A stretch of DNA of 16,240 bases from contig DNSH01000149.1 in assembly GCA_003499715.1 (NCBI GenBank), positions 1-16,240 of the forward strand. Direction: 5' to 3'. Below are positions 1-7,283 of this stretch, piece after piece; the stretch's first letter is position 1, and every line of letters begins with the position of its first letter. The notes below the pieces were generated by a model. The model worked only from the letters and a program-made list of their open reading frames with translations, was not told where the DNA came from and made no database searches. The position numbers and the translations under genes were made by a program. The stretch is from Candidatus Mesolinea sp. Its GTDB lineage: Bacteria > Chloroflexota > Anaerolineae > Anaerolineales > Anaerolineaceae.

Positions 1-180
1 GCTGCTTTCCACAATGATGGAGTAAGGCTGTAAATTGCCACCTGTTGCATTGTTGATACCTGCAGCAAGGACTTCGTATAAAATTTCTTCGGGGATAGGG
101 TCGTCTTTAAATCGGCGGACAGACTGACGGTTTTGCATCAGCCCAACGGCCCAATCGGCTTTATCTAAATCTCGCTGCAT
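1..180 (-). CDS. Nitroreductase family protein, N-terminal part (runs off left edge)
   Basis: Only the first 60 codons are in the window; the gene continues past position 1. The start is the ATG at 180-178, with AGAGG six bases upstream. The visible protein has the family hallmark NRQSVRRF (residues 17-24), whose Arg18 and Ser20 match the FMN-phosphate contacts of nitroreductases. It is followed by the usual DxPIPEEILYEVLAAG helix and then NATGGNLQPYSIIV (about 44-57), the family's asparagine/QPW-type flavin segment. Nitroreductase-family enzymes are FMN-dependent, usually dimeric cytoplasmic oxidoreductases using NAD(P)H; the real substrate cannot be predicted from the N-terminus. It lies downstream of the DUF368 gene on the same strand but after a hairpin, so it probably has its own promoter. 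Confidence 0.85.
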   Translation of the reverse strand, partial: MQRDLDKADWAVGLMQNRQSVRRFKDDPIPEEILYEVLAAGINNATGGNLQPYSIIVESS

Positions 181-214
181 AGCATACCTCTTTTCAACAT
201 GTCTTAATTTTAAC

Positions 215-268
215 GGATAATTGGGCAGAATGAAGAAATTGCCTCAACAAGTTCGGCAACAATTATCC
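215..268. promoter_or_regulatory. Nested inverted repeat in the leader of the nitroreductase gene
   Basis: Perfect 9-base arms GGATAATTG (215-223) and CAATTATCC (260-268) enclose a second inverted repeat, TTGCC (239-243) and GGCAA (255-259). The structure lies 35-88 bases upstream of the nitroreductase start codon. It could be an operator or a structured leader; I recognise no family for it. Confidence 0.35.
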
Positions 269-295
269 AACTATCAGAGGGCAACACATCAATAA

Positions 296-319
296 GCGCC
301 CAGCTGTAAAGCTGAGCGC
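296..319 (-). terminator. Hairpin after the DUF368 gene
   Basis: Arms GCGCCCAGCT (296-305) and AGCTGAGCGC (310-319) pair over 10 bases with one G-U wobble in the minus-strand RNA and a 4-base loop. It starts 24 bases past the DUF368 stop codon. The tract that follows in the transcription direction is TTATTG, only modestly T-rich, so termination efficiency is uncertain. Confidence 0.5.
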
Positions 320-342
320 CAAAAAAGCAAAATCGATTTAGT

Positions 343-1203
343 TTAGAAAGCTGGCTCGCGGGCGTATTTCTCATCCAGCTTGGCAAGCAGGTAAGAGATT
401 ACCGCGCCCACCACAAAGAGTAACGCGCATACAGCAATCACACCCACGCCTGTAACGCCCCGAGGGATGATCGCAATTGTCGAGCCAACCACAATGCCCA
501 AGATGAGGTGATACATGACAGCATAATGCTTCTTGAAGAGCAAAGAGACCAAGCGCGCAAAGATCAAGACGCACAGCACGCCACCAATTAAGATTGGGAT
601 AATGACCCCAAAGTCCAAGCGGCTGATGCCGGCTGCCATTTTATCGTACAGCCCAAAGTAGATGAGGAAGTTAGAAGGGCTCATCCCGGGTACCACAGCG
701 CCCAAACCCATAAGGAACCCGCTGAGCAGCCAATTGGTGAAGCTGGGCGTAAGCTGCGAAAAGCTGCTGTTTTCTAAGGTGCGCATGGCAAATACCGTCA
801 GGGCTGCCATTACCGCCAAGAGCGCCCCATGCCAGGGCTTGCGGCCTTCTTTGCCAGAGGTCTTCAGCAGAGATGGGAATGTGCCGCTGATAAAACCGAT
901 AAACAGCCAGGTGAATTGCGCGGCGTAATTTGCGAAAGCCCAATCCACCACCGCGGAAAAAGCCACCACACCCAGCGCTCCGCCGATTCCTACGGGGATA
1001 AAGTAGACTAAGTTTGGCAGGAATTTTTCGCGCAGGTTCCCCAACCAGCGCATCAATGGCTCGTAAATGCCAAAGACTACGGCTAACACGCCGCCTGAGA
1101 GCCCGGGTGTGATAAACCCAACCCCAACCAATACGCCTTTCACTACGCGCAAGAGCCAATCAACAACGGTACTTTTTGGCTGTGCAATTTCTTTAGTTGC
1201 CAT
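343..1203 (-). CDS. DUF368 family membrane protein, probable undecaprenyl-phosphate translocase (PopT-like)
   Basis: A polytopic inner-membrane protein of 286 residues, the usual size for DUF368. Two homologous motifs define the family and are both present: GVGFITPGLSGGVLAVVFGIYEPL near the N-terminus (in two parts, FITPGLSGG and FGIYEPL) and GAVVPGMSPSNFLIYFGLYDKM in the second half (VVPGMSPSN and FGLYDKM). They form the inverted-repeat re-entrant architecture. DUF368 proteins were shown in other bacteria to recycle undecaprenyl phosphate across the membrane for cell-envelope synthesis; the same role here is inferred from family membership. The start is ATG at 1203, with GGAG seven bases upstream. 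An in-frame TTG one codon earlier (1206) is possible but sits too close to the Shine-Dalgarno sequence. Confidence 0.88.
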   Translation of the reverse strand: MATKEIAQPKSTVVDWLLRVVKGVLVGVGFITPGLSGGVLAVVFGIYEPLMRWLGNLREKFLPNLVYFIPVGIGGALGVVAFSAVVDWAFANYAAQFTWLFIGFISGTFPSLLKTSGKEGRKPWHGALLAVMAALTVFAMRTLENSSFSQLTPSFTNWLLSGFLMGLGAVVPGMSPSNFLIYFGLYDKMAAGISRLDFGVIIPILIGGVLCVLIFARLVSLLFKKHYAVMYHLILGIVVGSTIAIIPRGVTGVGVIAVCALLFVVGAVISYLLAKLDEKYAREPAF

Positions 1204-1236
1204 CAATGTTCTCCAAAATCATAAGTTCAAGGCTCC

Positions 1237-1242
1237 ATTATA
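1237..1242 (-). promoter_or_regulatory. Candidate -10 box for the DUF368 gene
   Basis: The minus strand reads a perfect TATAAT 34 bases upstream of the DUF368 ATG, leaving a leader of about 27 bases that contains the GGAG ribosome binding site. No convincing -35 hexamer stands 16-18 bases further upstream, so it may need an activator or be weak. Confidence 0.4.
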
Positions 1243-1344
1243 CTCTTGTGGAATAATCCGGCTACGCAATATTTTACTTTTGAGAGTTGTAGAAATGTTA
1301 ATTAATCGATGACTCCAGATTTTTCAAAATATATTCTTACAATG

Positions 1345-1541
1345 TGCCCTCACCCTGCCCTCTCCCAGCCCTGAATCACGTTCGTGTTGAAGTCAATCTG
1401 CTGGGAGAGGGTGGTTCTTTTGAAGGCGGGGGCGGCTAGCCGCCCCCAGCCTTCAAGCATTTTTCCCCTCACCAGCATTCGGTGCACAGATCTTATCTGG
1501 ACCCAGACGCTGGGGAGGGGAATTAAAGGGGTGGGGCTCAA
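1345..1541. repeat. Composite palindromic intergenic element (REP/MITE-like)
   Basis: Three hairpins follow one another. First, CCCTCTCCCAGC (1358-1369) pairs perfectly with GCTGGGAGAGGG (1400-1411). Second, a perfect 20-base palindrome GGGGGCGGCTAGCCGCCCCC (1428-1447) is extended by TTGAAGGC (1420-1427) and GCCTTCAA (1449-1456) around one bulged A. Third, TTCCCCTCACCAGC (1463-1476) pairs with GCTGGGGAGGGGAA (1509-1522) with one mismatch. The outer edges, GCCCTCACCCT (1346-1356) and AGGGGTGGGGC (1528-1538), also resemble each other's complement. Compositional contrast with the AT-rich flanks (1260-1340 and 1550-1670) supports an inserted unit. No transposase is present, so any mobility would need a protein acting in trans. 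Apart from this element and the promoter near 1240, I see no gene or RNA between 1207 and 1673. Confidence 0.75.
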
Positions 1542-1673
1542 GACACATTGTGATCTTGTTGAATTAGTAGTTTTTCAGTTTTGATGAATCAAACATTTTC
1601 AACTCTCTACTTTTTTAGGTTAACGAAAGCAAAAGTAAAGGAAATTCACAGCGAAACGGAGGTTAGCCCATGC

Positions 1674-2048
1674 TTATACTAGCGCCAGACCAACGGCGTA
1701 TACAAAAACAAGCACGAGGAACACCGCCAAGTAACGCAGGGCTATTTTAGGGTCTAAATCGTTTTTCCAATGATACTTGCGTGAGAGCAGTGCCACTAAA
1801 ACCATTACGAGGTAAATTAGCGGAATGATGACGCTGATGGTAATGAACATGAGCGGGTCAGACATCTCGTTGTTGCCCAAAATGGCATAGGCGATCATTC
1901 CGATTGTCCAAAAAAGCGCGCCTAATATGGCTGGCTGCGATTTGATGCCACGCATTTTTTGGATGCGCGTCACAAAAATCCCCATCAGCAGGATGAGCAC
2001 AAAGTATCCACCCAACAGCCAAACCGTACTGAGCGCTTCTCGTGGCAT
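1674..2048 (-). CDS. Small integral membrane protein of unknown function
   Basis: A 124-residue protein I do not recognise. It has four strongly hydrophobic segments, at about residues 8-27, 40-59, 66-90 and 105-123, joined by short charged loops (TRIQKMRGIKSQ; SRKYHWKNDLDPK). With no signal peptide or soluble domain it should sit wholly in the cytoplasmic membrane. The ATG at 2048-2046 has a good GAGGAG five bases upstream. It is divergent from the rubredoxin-oxidoreductase gene, with 157 bases between the two starts, which could mean shared control, but nothing in the protein itself suggests a link. A hydrophobic composition that fits no obvious enzyme or transporter motif makes a functional guess unjustified. 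Confidence 0.75.
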   Translation of the reverse strand: MPREALSTVWLLGGYFVLILLMGIFVTRIQKMRGIKSQPAILGALFWTIGMIAYAILGNNEMSDPLMFITISVIIPLIYLVMVLVALLSRKYHWKNDLDPKIALRYLAVFLVLVFVYAVGLALV

Positions 2049-2092
2049 AACGATCTCCTCAGATTATTATCACCAATTCTTAAGGTGTGAAA

Positions 2093-2101
2093 ATTATATC
2101 A
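2093..2101 (-). promoter_or_regulatory. Extended -10 promoter for the small membrane protein
   Basis: The minus strand carries TGATATAAT, an extended -10 (TGn-TATAAT), 45-53 bases upstream of the ATG at 2048. No good -35 is present, as is normal for extended -10 promoters. Confidence 0.45.
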
Positions 2102-2205
2102 GGTGAAACCAGGGAGTATTTTTTCGTAAGCTTCTACTGGCTGTGGAAAGAATCGAATTAGCAGAGTAAACTCTTGTAAGTATATATTATATTTGTGAGG
2201 TTATT

Positions 2206-3540
2206 ATGAGCAATTCAGAGCAAGCCAAAATCTGGAAGTGTGATGTTTGTGGATATGAATATCGCGGCAGCGAACCGCCAGAGATGTGTCCGCAGTGCGG
2301 CGCTGAACGCGTACATTTTAAGAGCAGCGCTTCTCCGGTTCAGCGCGTTGTCATTGTGGGCGCAGGGATAGCTGGAGTGAGTGCAGCAGAAGCTATCCGC
2401 GATGATAAGTCCAACGCCACAGTCACGCTGCTTTCCGATGAAGTCCACTTACCTTATTCCCGTATGAACCTGACGCGTTACTTGGCTGGCGAAGTTAACC
2501 TCGATAAACTCGACCTGCATCCCCAATCCTGGTATCAGGAAAACCAAATCGAACTCTACCTCAAAAGTCCCGTAACCACGGTTGACCCAAAGCAAAAGAT
2601 CGTGCGCCTTGCGGATGGTCGCGAGTTCGCTTATGACACACTGCTCCTGACCAACGGCGCGCATCCTTTCGTTCCGCCGATCGCGGGCGCTCAAACCCCG
2701 GGGGTGCAGACCCTGCGCACCTTAGAGGATGCAGACGCCATCCTTGCAGCTATGGCACAACCGATCAACGTAGTCTGCATCGGCGGAGGTTTACTTGGGC
2801 TGGAGGTCGCCGGTGCGATCTCGCGGCGTGGCGCTAAAGTTACAGTGGTGGAGAGTTTGGCTTGGCTGCTTCCGCGCCAGTTGGATGAGGCTGCCAGCCA
2901 TATCCTGCAAGCCAAAATCGAAGCCATGGGCATTCAAGTGATCGTTGGAGCACGCACGCAAGCTTTCGTAGGGGATGGGCGTGTGCGCGCTGTGCAGTTA
3001 GAGGATGGGCGCGAACTGCCGGCGGATTTAGTCGTGATCAGTGCCGGCGTGACCCCCAATTTGGATTTAGCCCGCCAAGCCGGGCTGACTGTCAATCGCG
3101 GCATCATTGTGGATGAGCACATGCGTACCTCAGACCCACAGATTTACGCTGCCGGCGATAATGCTGAGTTTCACGGCAGGCTGTATGGCTTGTGGATCCC
3201 TTCCAAAAAGGAAGGTGCCATCGCGGGTTATAACGCAGTTAACCATGAAAAAATCTTTAATGAGGATCCGCCCTCTGCAAGGTTAAAGGTGCTTGGGATT
3301 GACCTCTTGAGCGTTGGGCAGATTACATTACAAGAGGGCGATAAAGTCCTGGCGCAGCAGACGAATGGGAATTATGCCAGCTTCGTTTTCCACGAAGGCA
3401 AGCTTGTTGGCGCGATCCTCTTGGGGGATACCAGCCTGGCAGTCCTAGTCCAGAATGCTGTCGACGCCCATCAGGATTTCAGCCAGGCGTTAGCTCAGGG
3501 CATTACCACTGCGGAGTTTATGCAGCTGCTCAGAAATTAG
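2206..3540 (+). CDS. Rubredoxin-domain-fused FAD/NAD(P)-dependent oxidoreductase
   Basis: A 444-residue cytoplasmic flavoprotein. Residues 9-38 form a rubredoxin/rubrerythrin-type knuckle pair, with Cys12-x2-Cys15 and Cys28-x2-Cys31 (CDVCGYEY and CPQCG) that would hold one iron. From residue 47 a class I pyridine-nucleotide-disulfide-oxidoreductase fold follows: FAD dinucleotide motif VVIVGAGIAG (48-57), NAD(P) motif VVCIGGGLLG (189-198), and the second FAD motif IYAAGD (313-318). The nearest known types are NADH:rubredoxin oxidoreductases and the flavin half of NirB-like proteins. No redox CxxC active site of disulfide reductases is visible. The fusion suggests an internal electron relay, NAD(P)H to FAD to rubredoxin iron, useful for reducing oxygen- or peroxide-detoxifying partners in an anaerobe; partner and substrate are inferred. 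The start ATG is preceded by GTGAGG five bases upstream. Confidence 0.88.
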   Translation: MSNSEQAKIWKCDVCGYEYRGSEPPEMCPQCGAERVHFKSSASPVQRVVIVGAGIAGVSAAEAIRDDKSNATVTLLSDEVHLPYSRMNLTRYLAGEVNLDKLDLHPQSWYQENQIELYLKSPVTTVDPKQKIVRLADGREFAYDTLLLTNGAHPFVPPIAGAQTPGVQTLRTLEDADAILAAMAQPINVVCIGGGLLGLEVAGAISRRGAKVTVVESLAWLLPRQLDEAASHILQAKIEAMGIQVIVGARTQAFVGDGRVRAVQLEDGRELPADLVVISAGVTPNLDLARQAGLTVNRGIIVDEHMRTSDPQIYAAGDNAEFHGRLYGLWIPSKKEGAIAGYNAVNHEKIFNEDPPSARLKVLGIDLLSVGQITLQEGDKVLAQQTNGNYASFVFHEGKLVGAILLGDTSLAVLVQNAVDAHQDFSQALAQGITTAEFMQLLRN

Positions 3541-3569
3541 CCATTATAAGATCAAAATTAGGCAGGAAA

Positions 3570-3603
3570 ATGCTCCCGACTGTGTTTTTATATGATGGAG
3601 CAT
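3570..3603. terminator. Shared hairpin between convergent genes
   Basis: ATGCTCC (3570-3576) and GGAGCAT (3597-3603) are perfect 7-base arms around a 20-base loop, between the end of the oxidoreductase (3540) and the end of the ABC ATPase (3607). In the minus direction the stem runs into TTTTCC. The loop is long for an efficient terminator. Confidence 0.35.
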
Positions 3604-3606
3604 GAT

Positions 3607-4389
3607 TTAAAGCTGCCGCAGCCAGATGCCTGACCGGTTAGGTTGTATTTCGACAGCCCCCGCTGGGAGATGATACAGATGTGTAAGCGTCTCGGCGGTA
3701 ATGATTTGCTCAGCTGCACCCACGCGCACCTTGCCGTTGCCCTCCACCAGAACGGTTTGTGTGCTGATTGTCAGGGCAATTTGCGGGTCGTGCGTGGTCA
3801 TGAGGATAGTAACGCCGGCCCGGTTCAGCTCCTTCAGCGTCTGCAGCAAACGGTATTGGTTACCTAAATCTAAGTGCGCCGTGGGTTCATCCAGCAGCAA
3901 GATCTCCGGCTCCTGCGCTAAAGCGCGTGCCACCACAGCTAACTGCCGCTCGCCGCTGCTGAGCTTATCCATGGGGGCATCGACAAGCGCAGAAATCCCG
4001 GCGCGTGCCAGCGCTTCCCGCGCTACGCGATGATCTTTCTGGCCGGGCATCTCGACTAACGTCAGATGCGGCGCACGCCCAAATTGCACATACTCCAACA
4101 CCGAGTAAGTGTAGGGCAAGTGTTCAGCCTGAGGAACAAGCGAAATCCGCCTGCCGAGCTCTCCTCGGGTGTAGCTTTGCAGAGGTCGGCGGCTCAAACT
4201 CACAGTTCCCGCTGTCGGCAGCAACCACCCTAATGCCATATAGAGCAGCGTGGTTTTTCCCGCGCCGTTGGGTCCCAAAAGCACAGCCAAACTTCCCTTT
4301 TCGAGGTCATAGTTCAAATCAGTGAAGACTTGACGTTGACGGGAATAGCCAAAGGCAACAGCTTCAAAGCTAAGCAAGGCTTCGCTCAT
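3607..4389 (-). CDS. ABC transporter ATPase, iron-siderophore/cobalamin type (FecE/BtuD-like)
   Basis: The energising ATPase of the uptake system encoded upstream. All nucleotide-binding elements are intact: Walker A GPNGAGKTT (39-47), Q-loop Gln87 in LVPQ, signature LSSGERQ (143-149), Walker B ILLLDEPTAHLD (163-174) and switch His200 in TTHD. The length (260 residues) is normal for FecE/FepC/BtuD. A ribosome is expected to re-initiate here: the ATG at 4389 overlaps the permease TGA by four bases (ATGA). It is the last gene of the operon; the protein should dimerise beneath the permease on the cytoplasmic face. The C-terminal 40 residues follow the usual AEQIITAETLTHLY pattern of this subfamily. 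Substrate cannot be read from the ATPase; ferric siderophore, heme or corrinoid are the normal options. Confidence 0.93.
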   Translation of the reverse strand: MSEALLSFEAVAFGYSRQRQVFTDLNYDLEKGSLAVLLGPNGAGKTTLLYMALGWLLPTAGTVSLSRRPLQSYTRGELGRRISLVPQAEHLPYTYSVLEYVQFGRAPHLTLVEMPGQKDHRVAREALARAGISALVDAPMDKLSSGERQLAVVARALAQEPEILLLDEPTAHLDLGNQYRLLQTLKELNRAGVTILMTTHDPQIALTISTQTVLVEGNGKVRVGAAEQIITAETLTHLYHLPAGAVEIQPNRSGIWLRQL

Positions 4390-5414
4390 GCCGGCACCGC
4401 CTGTCTGCGCCGCGCCATCAGAATCACAAAGATCAGCGCGCCTAATAGTGAAGTGAGGATCCCGAGCGGAATTTCGCCAATGATAAGCAGCCGCGCCAGG
4501 TCATCACATAAAATAGCAAAGATGCCACCTAAAAGCATCGCCGCTGGCAGGCTGCGGCGCGTATCAGAGCCAAAAAGCCCACGGGCAATGTGCGGCATGA
4601 TCAGCCCCACCCAGCTGACAATGCCTGCCACCGAGATAATCGCCGCCGTGGCAAGGACTGCTGCTGTCATCAGCAGCAAGCGCTCCCGCCGAGGTGTAGC
4701 ACCAAGTGAAAACGCAGTCGTTTCCTCTAAAGCCAGCAGGTTCAACCGCCAGCGGAAGACAAACATAATTACTAGACCCACTAAGCAAGCCGGCAGAATG
4801 GAAAGGAACTTCGTCCAAGTGATGCTCGCCAAGCCTCCTAACATCCAAAAGGTTATCTCTGGAAGCTGCCGCATGGGATCTGCCATAAACTTGATGATGC
4901 CTACTCCAGCTGAAAACAGTGCCGAAACCGCAATCCCAGCCAGCACCAAGCGTAGCAGCCAATCGCCAATATGCATGCGCTGGGCAAGCAAATACGAAAA
5001 GCCCAGCCCTATAAAAGCAAAGACAATCGCCAATCCTTGCACCGCCACTGATGACGCCCCGAGATAGACGATGCCTAGAGCTGCGCCGAAAGCTGCTCCC
5101 TGAGAAACACCCAAAAACCCGGGCTCCACCAGGGGATTAGCAAAAATCATCTGGAATACGGTGCCTGCAGAAGCCATCACCATCCCGAGCAGCAACGCGG
5201 TAAGCAAGCGCGGCAGCCGCACGTTGAAAACCAGCAGCCTGGCAAGCTCGTTTTCCTGCAGTTGTTCCAGCCGCACCAAACCGGCTTGCGGGTAGCGTCC
5301 CAAAAAGAGCGAAACCAGAAAAATCAGCACCAGCCCGCTGGTGAGGGCGAACCAAATCCAGCTATGTTTGGTTGCAGCAATTTCTGTGCTCTTAAGGAGT
5401 GTAACGTCATTCAA
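4386..5414 (-). CDS. ABC transporter permease, FecCD family
   Basis: The membrane subunit of a FecCD/BtuC-type importer, expected to work as a homodimer because only one permease gene is present. Family features include a first helix (WIWFALTSGLVLIFLVSLFLG), the RLPRLLTALLLGMVMASAG segment, the NPLVEPGFLGVSQGAAFGA motif near one third of the length, and GIVSWVGLIMPHIAR with the coupling-helix region near the C-terminus. I place the start at the TTG at 5414-5412: it overlaps the lipoprotein's TGA by four bases (TTGA) and has AAGGGG seven bases upstream, giving 342 residues, the usual size. The frame stays open a further 48 codons to an ATG at 5558, but that part is only the lipoprotein gene read in another frame. 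The nearby ATG at 5410 is in the wrong frame. Confidence 0.9.
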   Translation of the reverse strand: MNDVTLLKSTEIAATKHSWIWFALTSGLVLIFLVSLFLGRYPQAGLVRLEQLQENELARLLVFNVRLPRLLTALLLGMVMASAGTVFQMIFANPLVEPGFLGVSQGAAFGAALGIVYLGASSVAVQGLAIVFAFIGLGFSYLLAQRMHIGDWLLRLVLAGIAVSALFSAGVGIIKFMADPMRQLPEITFWMLGGLASITWTKFLSILPACLVGLVIMFVFRWRLNLLALEETTAFSLGATPRRERLLLMTAAVLATAAIISVAGIVSWVGLIMPHIARGLFGSDTRRSLPAAMLLGGIFAILCDDLARLLIIGEIPLGILTSLLGALIFVILMARRRQAVPA

Positions 5415-6523
5415 GGGAGATCCCCTTGCAGCGCGGGCTTGATTTGGGCTTCGAATGTGGCTGAATCTATGCCATAAGCGAATTGATAGAAATCCTGCAC
5501 TGCCGGCATCAAGTTTTCTGGCTTGAGTCGCTTTGGGTACAGCACCGTCGCAAGCCATTGCAACCCTAAGACCCAGCGTGTGTCCGGCTGATCCCAGCTA
5601 TAGAGGTCCTTGGGGAAGCCAAGCAGTTTGCCATCTTGGACTGCGCGCAATGTTTTCCACTGCGCATCCTCCTTGAGCGAGGCGACCACGGTGCTGGGGT
5701 CATCGTTATACGCCACAATCAAAATCACATCGGGATCCCAAGCAGCGATTTGCTCGATGGTGACTGTGGTCCAGCCAGAGCTGGCTTGCACATCCTGCCA
5801 AGCCACCGCCCCACCCGCCATTTCGACTAAGCGAGTTTGCATCCAACTGAGCGGTGGAACCGTAAATGCCACGGCGCCATCTTTGAGCGCATATTGGAGC
5901 ATAAGCGTGCTTGGGCGGGATGCCTCAGCCGGCAACGCTGCATTGATAGCATCCACCTTGCCTTGATAATAAGCCGCGAGCTCCTCGGCGCGCTGGGGGT
6001 TGTCAAAAATTTTGCCCAAAATGTCCAAATCGCGTGCGTATTGTTCGGGCGTTTCAAAATCTACATACACCACCGGAATATTGATCGCTTCGATAGGCGC
6101 GCCATACTTCTCAGCGTTGCTGCTTTTCATCACCACCAGGTCCGGCTCCGCGCTGACAAACTGCTCCACGCCGGCATCGCGCTGAAGCCATGCCTTTTCG
6201 GCATAGTTTGGGTCCAGCAAAGAAATAAAATTGACATCGCCTTGTGCGAAATCCTCAAAAGCGACCACGCGTTCTCGCGCCTCGGGGAACATATACATCG
6301 CATCCAAAACCATAATGGAGGCTTTGCCCGTCACCACAATACGCTGTGGAAGGAAATCGAGTGTTACCGTGCGACCCAAGGCGTCCGTAAGGGCCAGTGC
6401 AGGGGTGGTTTTCGTTGGCAGCTCGGCAGGGGATTGGGTAGCAGGCTGCGTCACGGTTGGGTTAGTGCATGCCGAGAGCAGCAAAATACTTATAAGGAAC
6501 AGCCCTAACCATCGTTTTTTCAT
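5411..6523 (-). CDS. Substrate-binding lipoprotein of iron-complex/cobalamin-type ABC importer
   Basis: A 370-residue secreted lipoprotein. The N-terminus MKKRWLGLFLISILLLSAC is a type II signal peptide with lipobox LSAC; Cys19 would be lipidated, tethering the protein to the outer face of the cytoplasmic membrane. A Thr/Pro/Gln-rich linker (20-42) precedes the Peripla_BP_2 (FepB/BtuF-like) fold, which opens with ALTDALGRTVTLDFLPQRIVV. Two lobes joined by a long helix are expected. A tryptophan-rich stretch near the C-terminal third, YSWDQPDTRWVLGLQWLA, may line the ligand site. The ligand is not predictable; iron chelate, heme and corrinoid are typical. The ATG overlaps the PadR TGA by four bases, and its AAGGAG lies inside the padR-type gene's last codons, implying translational coupling to the regulator. 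Confidence 0.9.
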   Translation of the reverse strand: MKKRWLGLFLISILLLSACTNPTVTQPATQSPAELPTKTTPALALTDALGRTVTLDFLPQRIVVTGKASIMVLDAMYMFPEARERVVAFEDFAQGDVNFISLLDPNYAEKAWLQRDAGVEQFVSAEPDLVVMKSSNAEKYGAPIEAINIPVVYVDFETPEQYARDLDILGKIFDNPQRAEELAAYYQGKVDAINAALPAEASRPSTLMLQYALKDGAVAFTVPPLSWMQTRLVEMAGGAVAWQDVQASSGWTTVTIEQIAAWDPDVILIVAYNDDPSTVVASLKEDAQWKTLRAVQDGKLLGFPKDLYSWDQPDTRWVLGLQWLATVLYPKRLKPENLMPAVQDFYQFAYGIDSATFEAQIKPALQGDLP

Positions 6524-7065
6524 GTGTTCTTTTCTCCTTGGAAAAATTCAGATTGATTTTCTTTCAAATAAGCCAGGATCCCCGCAATTTGGCTGCGCCG
6601 AAAAGCCCGCACCTGCGCTTCGAAAGGCGAGTCAGTCAGGTCAAGCGTCTTTTGATCAGCAAGCCATTGTTCTGCTACAGCCAACTGGGCGGTGTAGAGC
6701 GCATGCACAATCTCCTGAGGCACTTGAGGAAAAAAATACAAGCGCGCAAACCACTCCTGCCGGAAAGCGCGCGGGGATGCCACCGGTGTGTGCATCCAGG
6801 AAAGAAAAGCCTCCTCACCTGCCGGCGTCAAAGTGAAAACCTTGCGCTTGGGTGAGGCTTCCCCTGGCATTTGCGTGGAGGTGAGCAGCCCTTGCTGTTC
6901 TAACTTGTTGAGCGCCGCATAGAGGCTGGCTGGCTTCACGTTCCAGATCAAGCCTAAGGTTGCGCTCCAGTTTTGCAACAGGTCATAGCCGTATTGCGGC
7001 TGCTGGCGGGTCAGCCCGAGCAGGGCATATTCGAGGTGCATGGGCAGTGATTTGCGTGGGGACAT
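6520..7065 (-). CDS. PadR family transcriptional regulator
   Basis: First gene of the ABC importer operon, 181 residues. The N-terminal winged helix is typical of PadR: LEYALLGLTRQQPQYGYDLLQ (helices 1-2, read as LEYALLGL and PQYGYDLL), KPASLYAALNKLEQQGLL (recognition helix and following helix) and the wing around PKRKVFTLTPAGEEAF. The C-terminal part (about 95-178) is the helical Vir_C-type dimerisation domain, ending in a leucine/alanine-rich helix. PadR proteins are mostly ligand-responsive repressors that often control their own operon, so it probably senses the imported compound or its cell status (inference). The ATG at 7065 has only a weak AGG upstream; an internal Met at residue 9 is the alternative. 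The upstream DNA holds an AT-rich palindrome TTAATTAA (7082-7089) that could be part of an operator. Confidence 0.9.
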   Translation of the reverse strand: MSPRKSLPMHLEYALLGLTRQQPQYGYDLLQNWSATLGLIWNVKPASLYAALNKLEQQGLLTSTQMPGEASPKRKVFTLTPAGEEAFLSWMHTPVASPRAFRQEWFARLYFFPQVPQEIVHALYTAQLAVAEQWLADQKTLDLTDSPFEAQVRAFRRSQIAGILAYLKENQSEFFQGEKNT

Positions 7066-7167
7066 TTTATCTGCCTATTCATTAATTAAGTAGCTGAATT
7101 GTAACCGAAAAATGGGACTTTGCAGAGGTATTGCACCAAAAATTGCTGCAACGGCAGCCGAAAATGT

Positions 7168-7196
7168 TGGACAAAGCGCAGCGGTTTTGCTATAAT
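7168..7196 (+). promoter_or_regulatory. Sigma-70 promoter of tRNA-Val
   Basis: A -35 box TGGACA (7168-7173, five of six matches to TTGACA), a 17-base spacer and a perfect -10 TATAAT (7191-7196) stand 12 bases before the first base of the tRNA. The spacing puts the transcription start a few bases upstream of the mature 5' end. Confidence 0.8.
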
Positions 7197-7208
7197 TTGA
7201 ATGTCAAT

Positions 7209-7283
<75 letters not shown>

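Noticed and set aside
1350..1541. A 63-residue open frame on minus and a 66-residue frame on plus
   Set aside because: Both are translations of the triple-hairpin element and show no domain, start signal or codon pattern of a gene.
4330..5067. A 245-residue open frame on the plus strand
   Set aside because: It is antisense to the FecCD permease, low in domain character and rich in Ser/Arg/Lys, a usual mirror of a membrane-protein gene.
5415..5558. N-terminal extension of the FecCD permease to an ATG at 5558
   Set aside because: It lies wholly inside the lipoprotein gene in another frame, lacks membrane-protein character, and makes the permease too long; the TTG at 5414 gives the family length with a good ribosome binding site.
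5837..6508. A 223-residue open frame on the plus strand
   Set aside because: Antisense to the well-supported binding lipoprotein, with no recognisable domain and no ribosome binding site.
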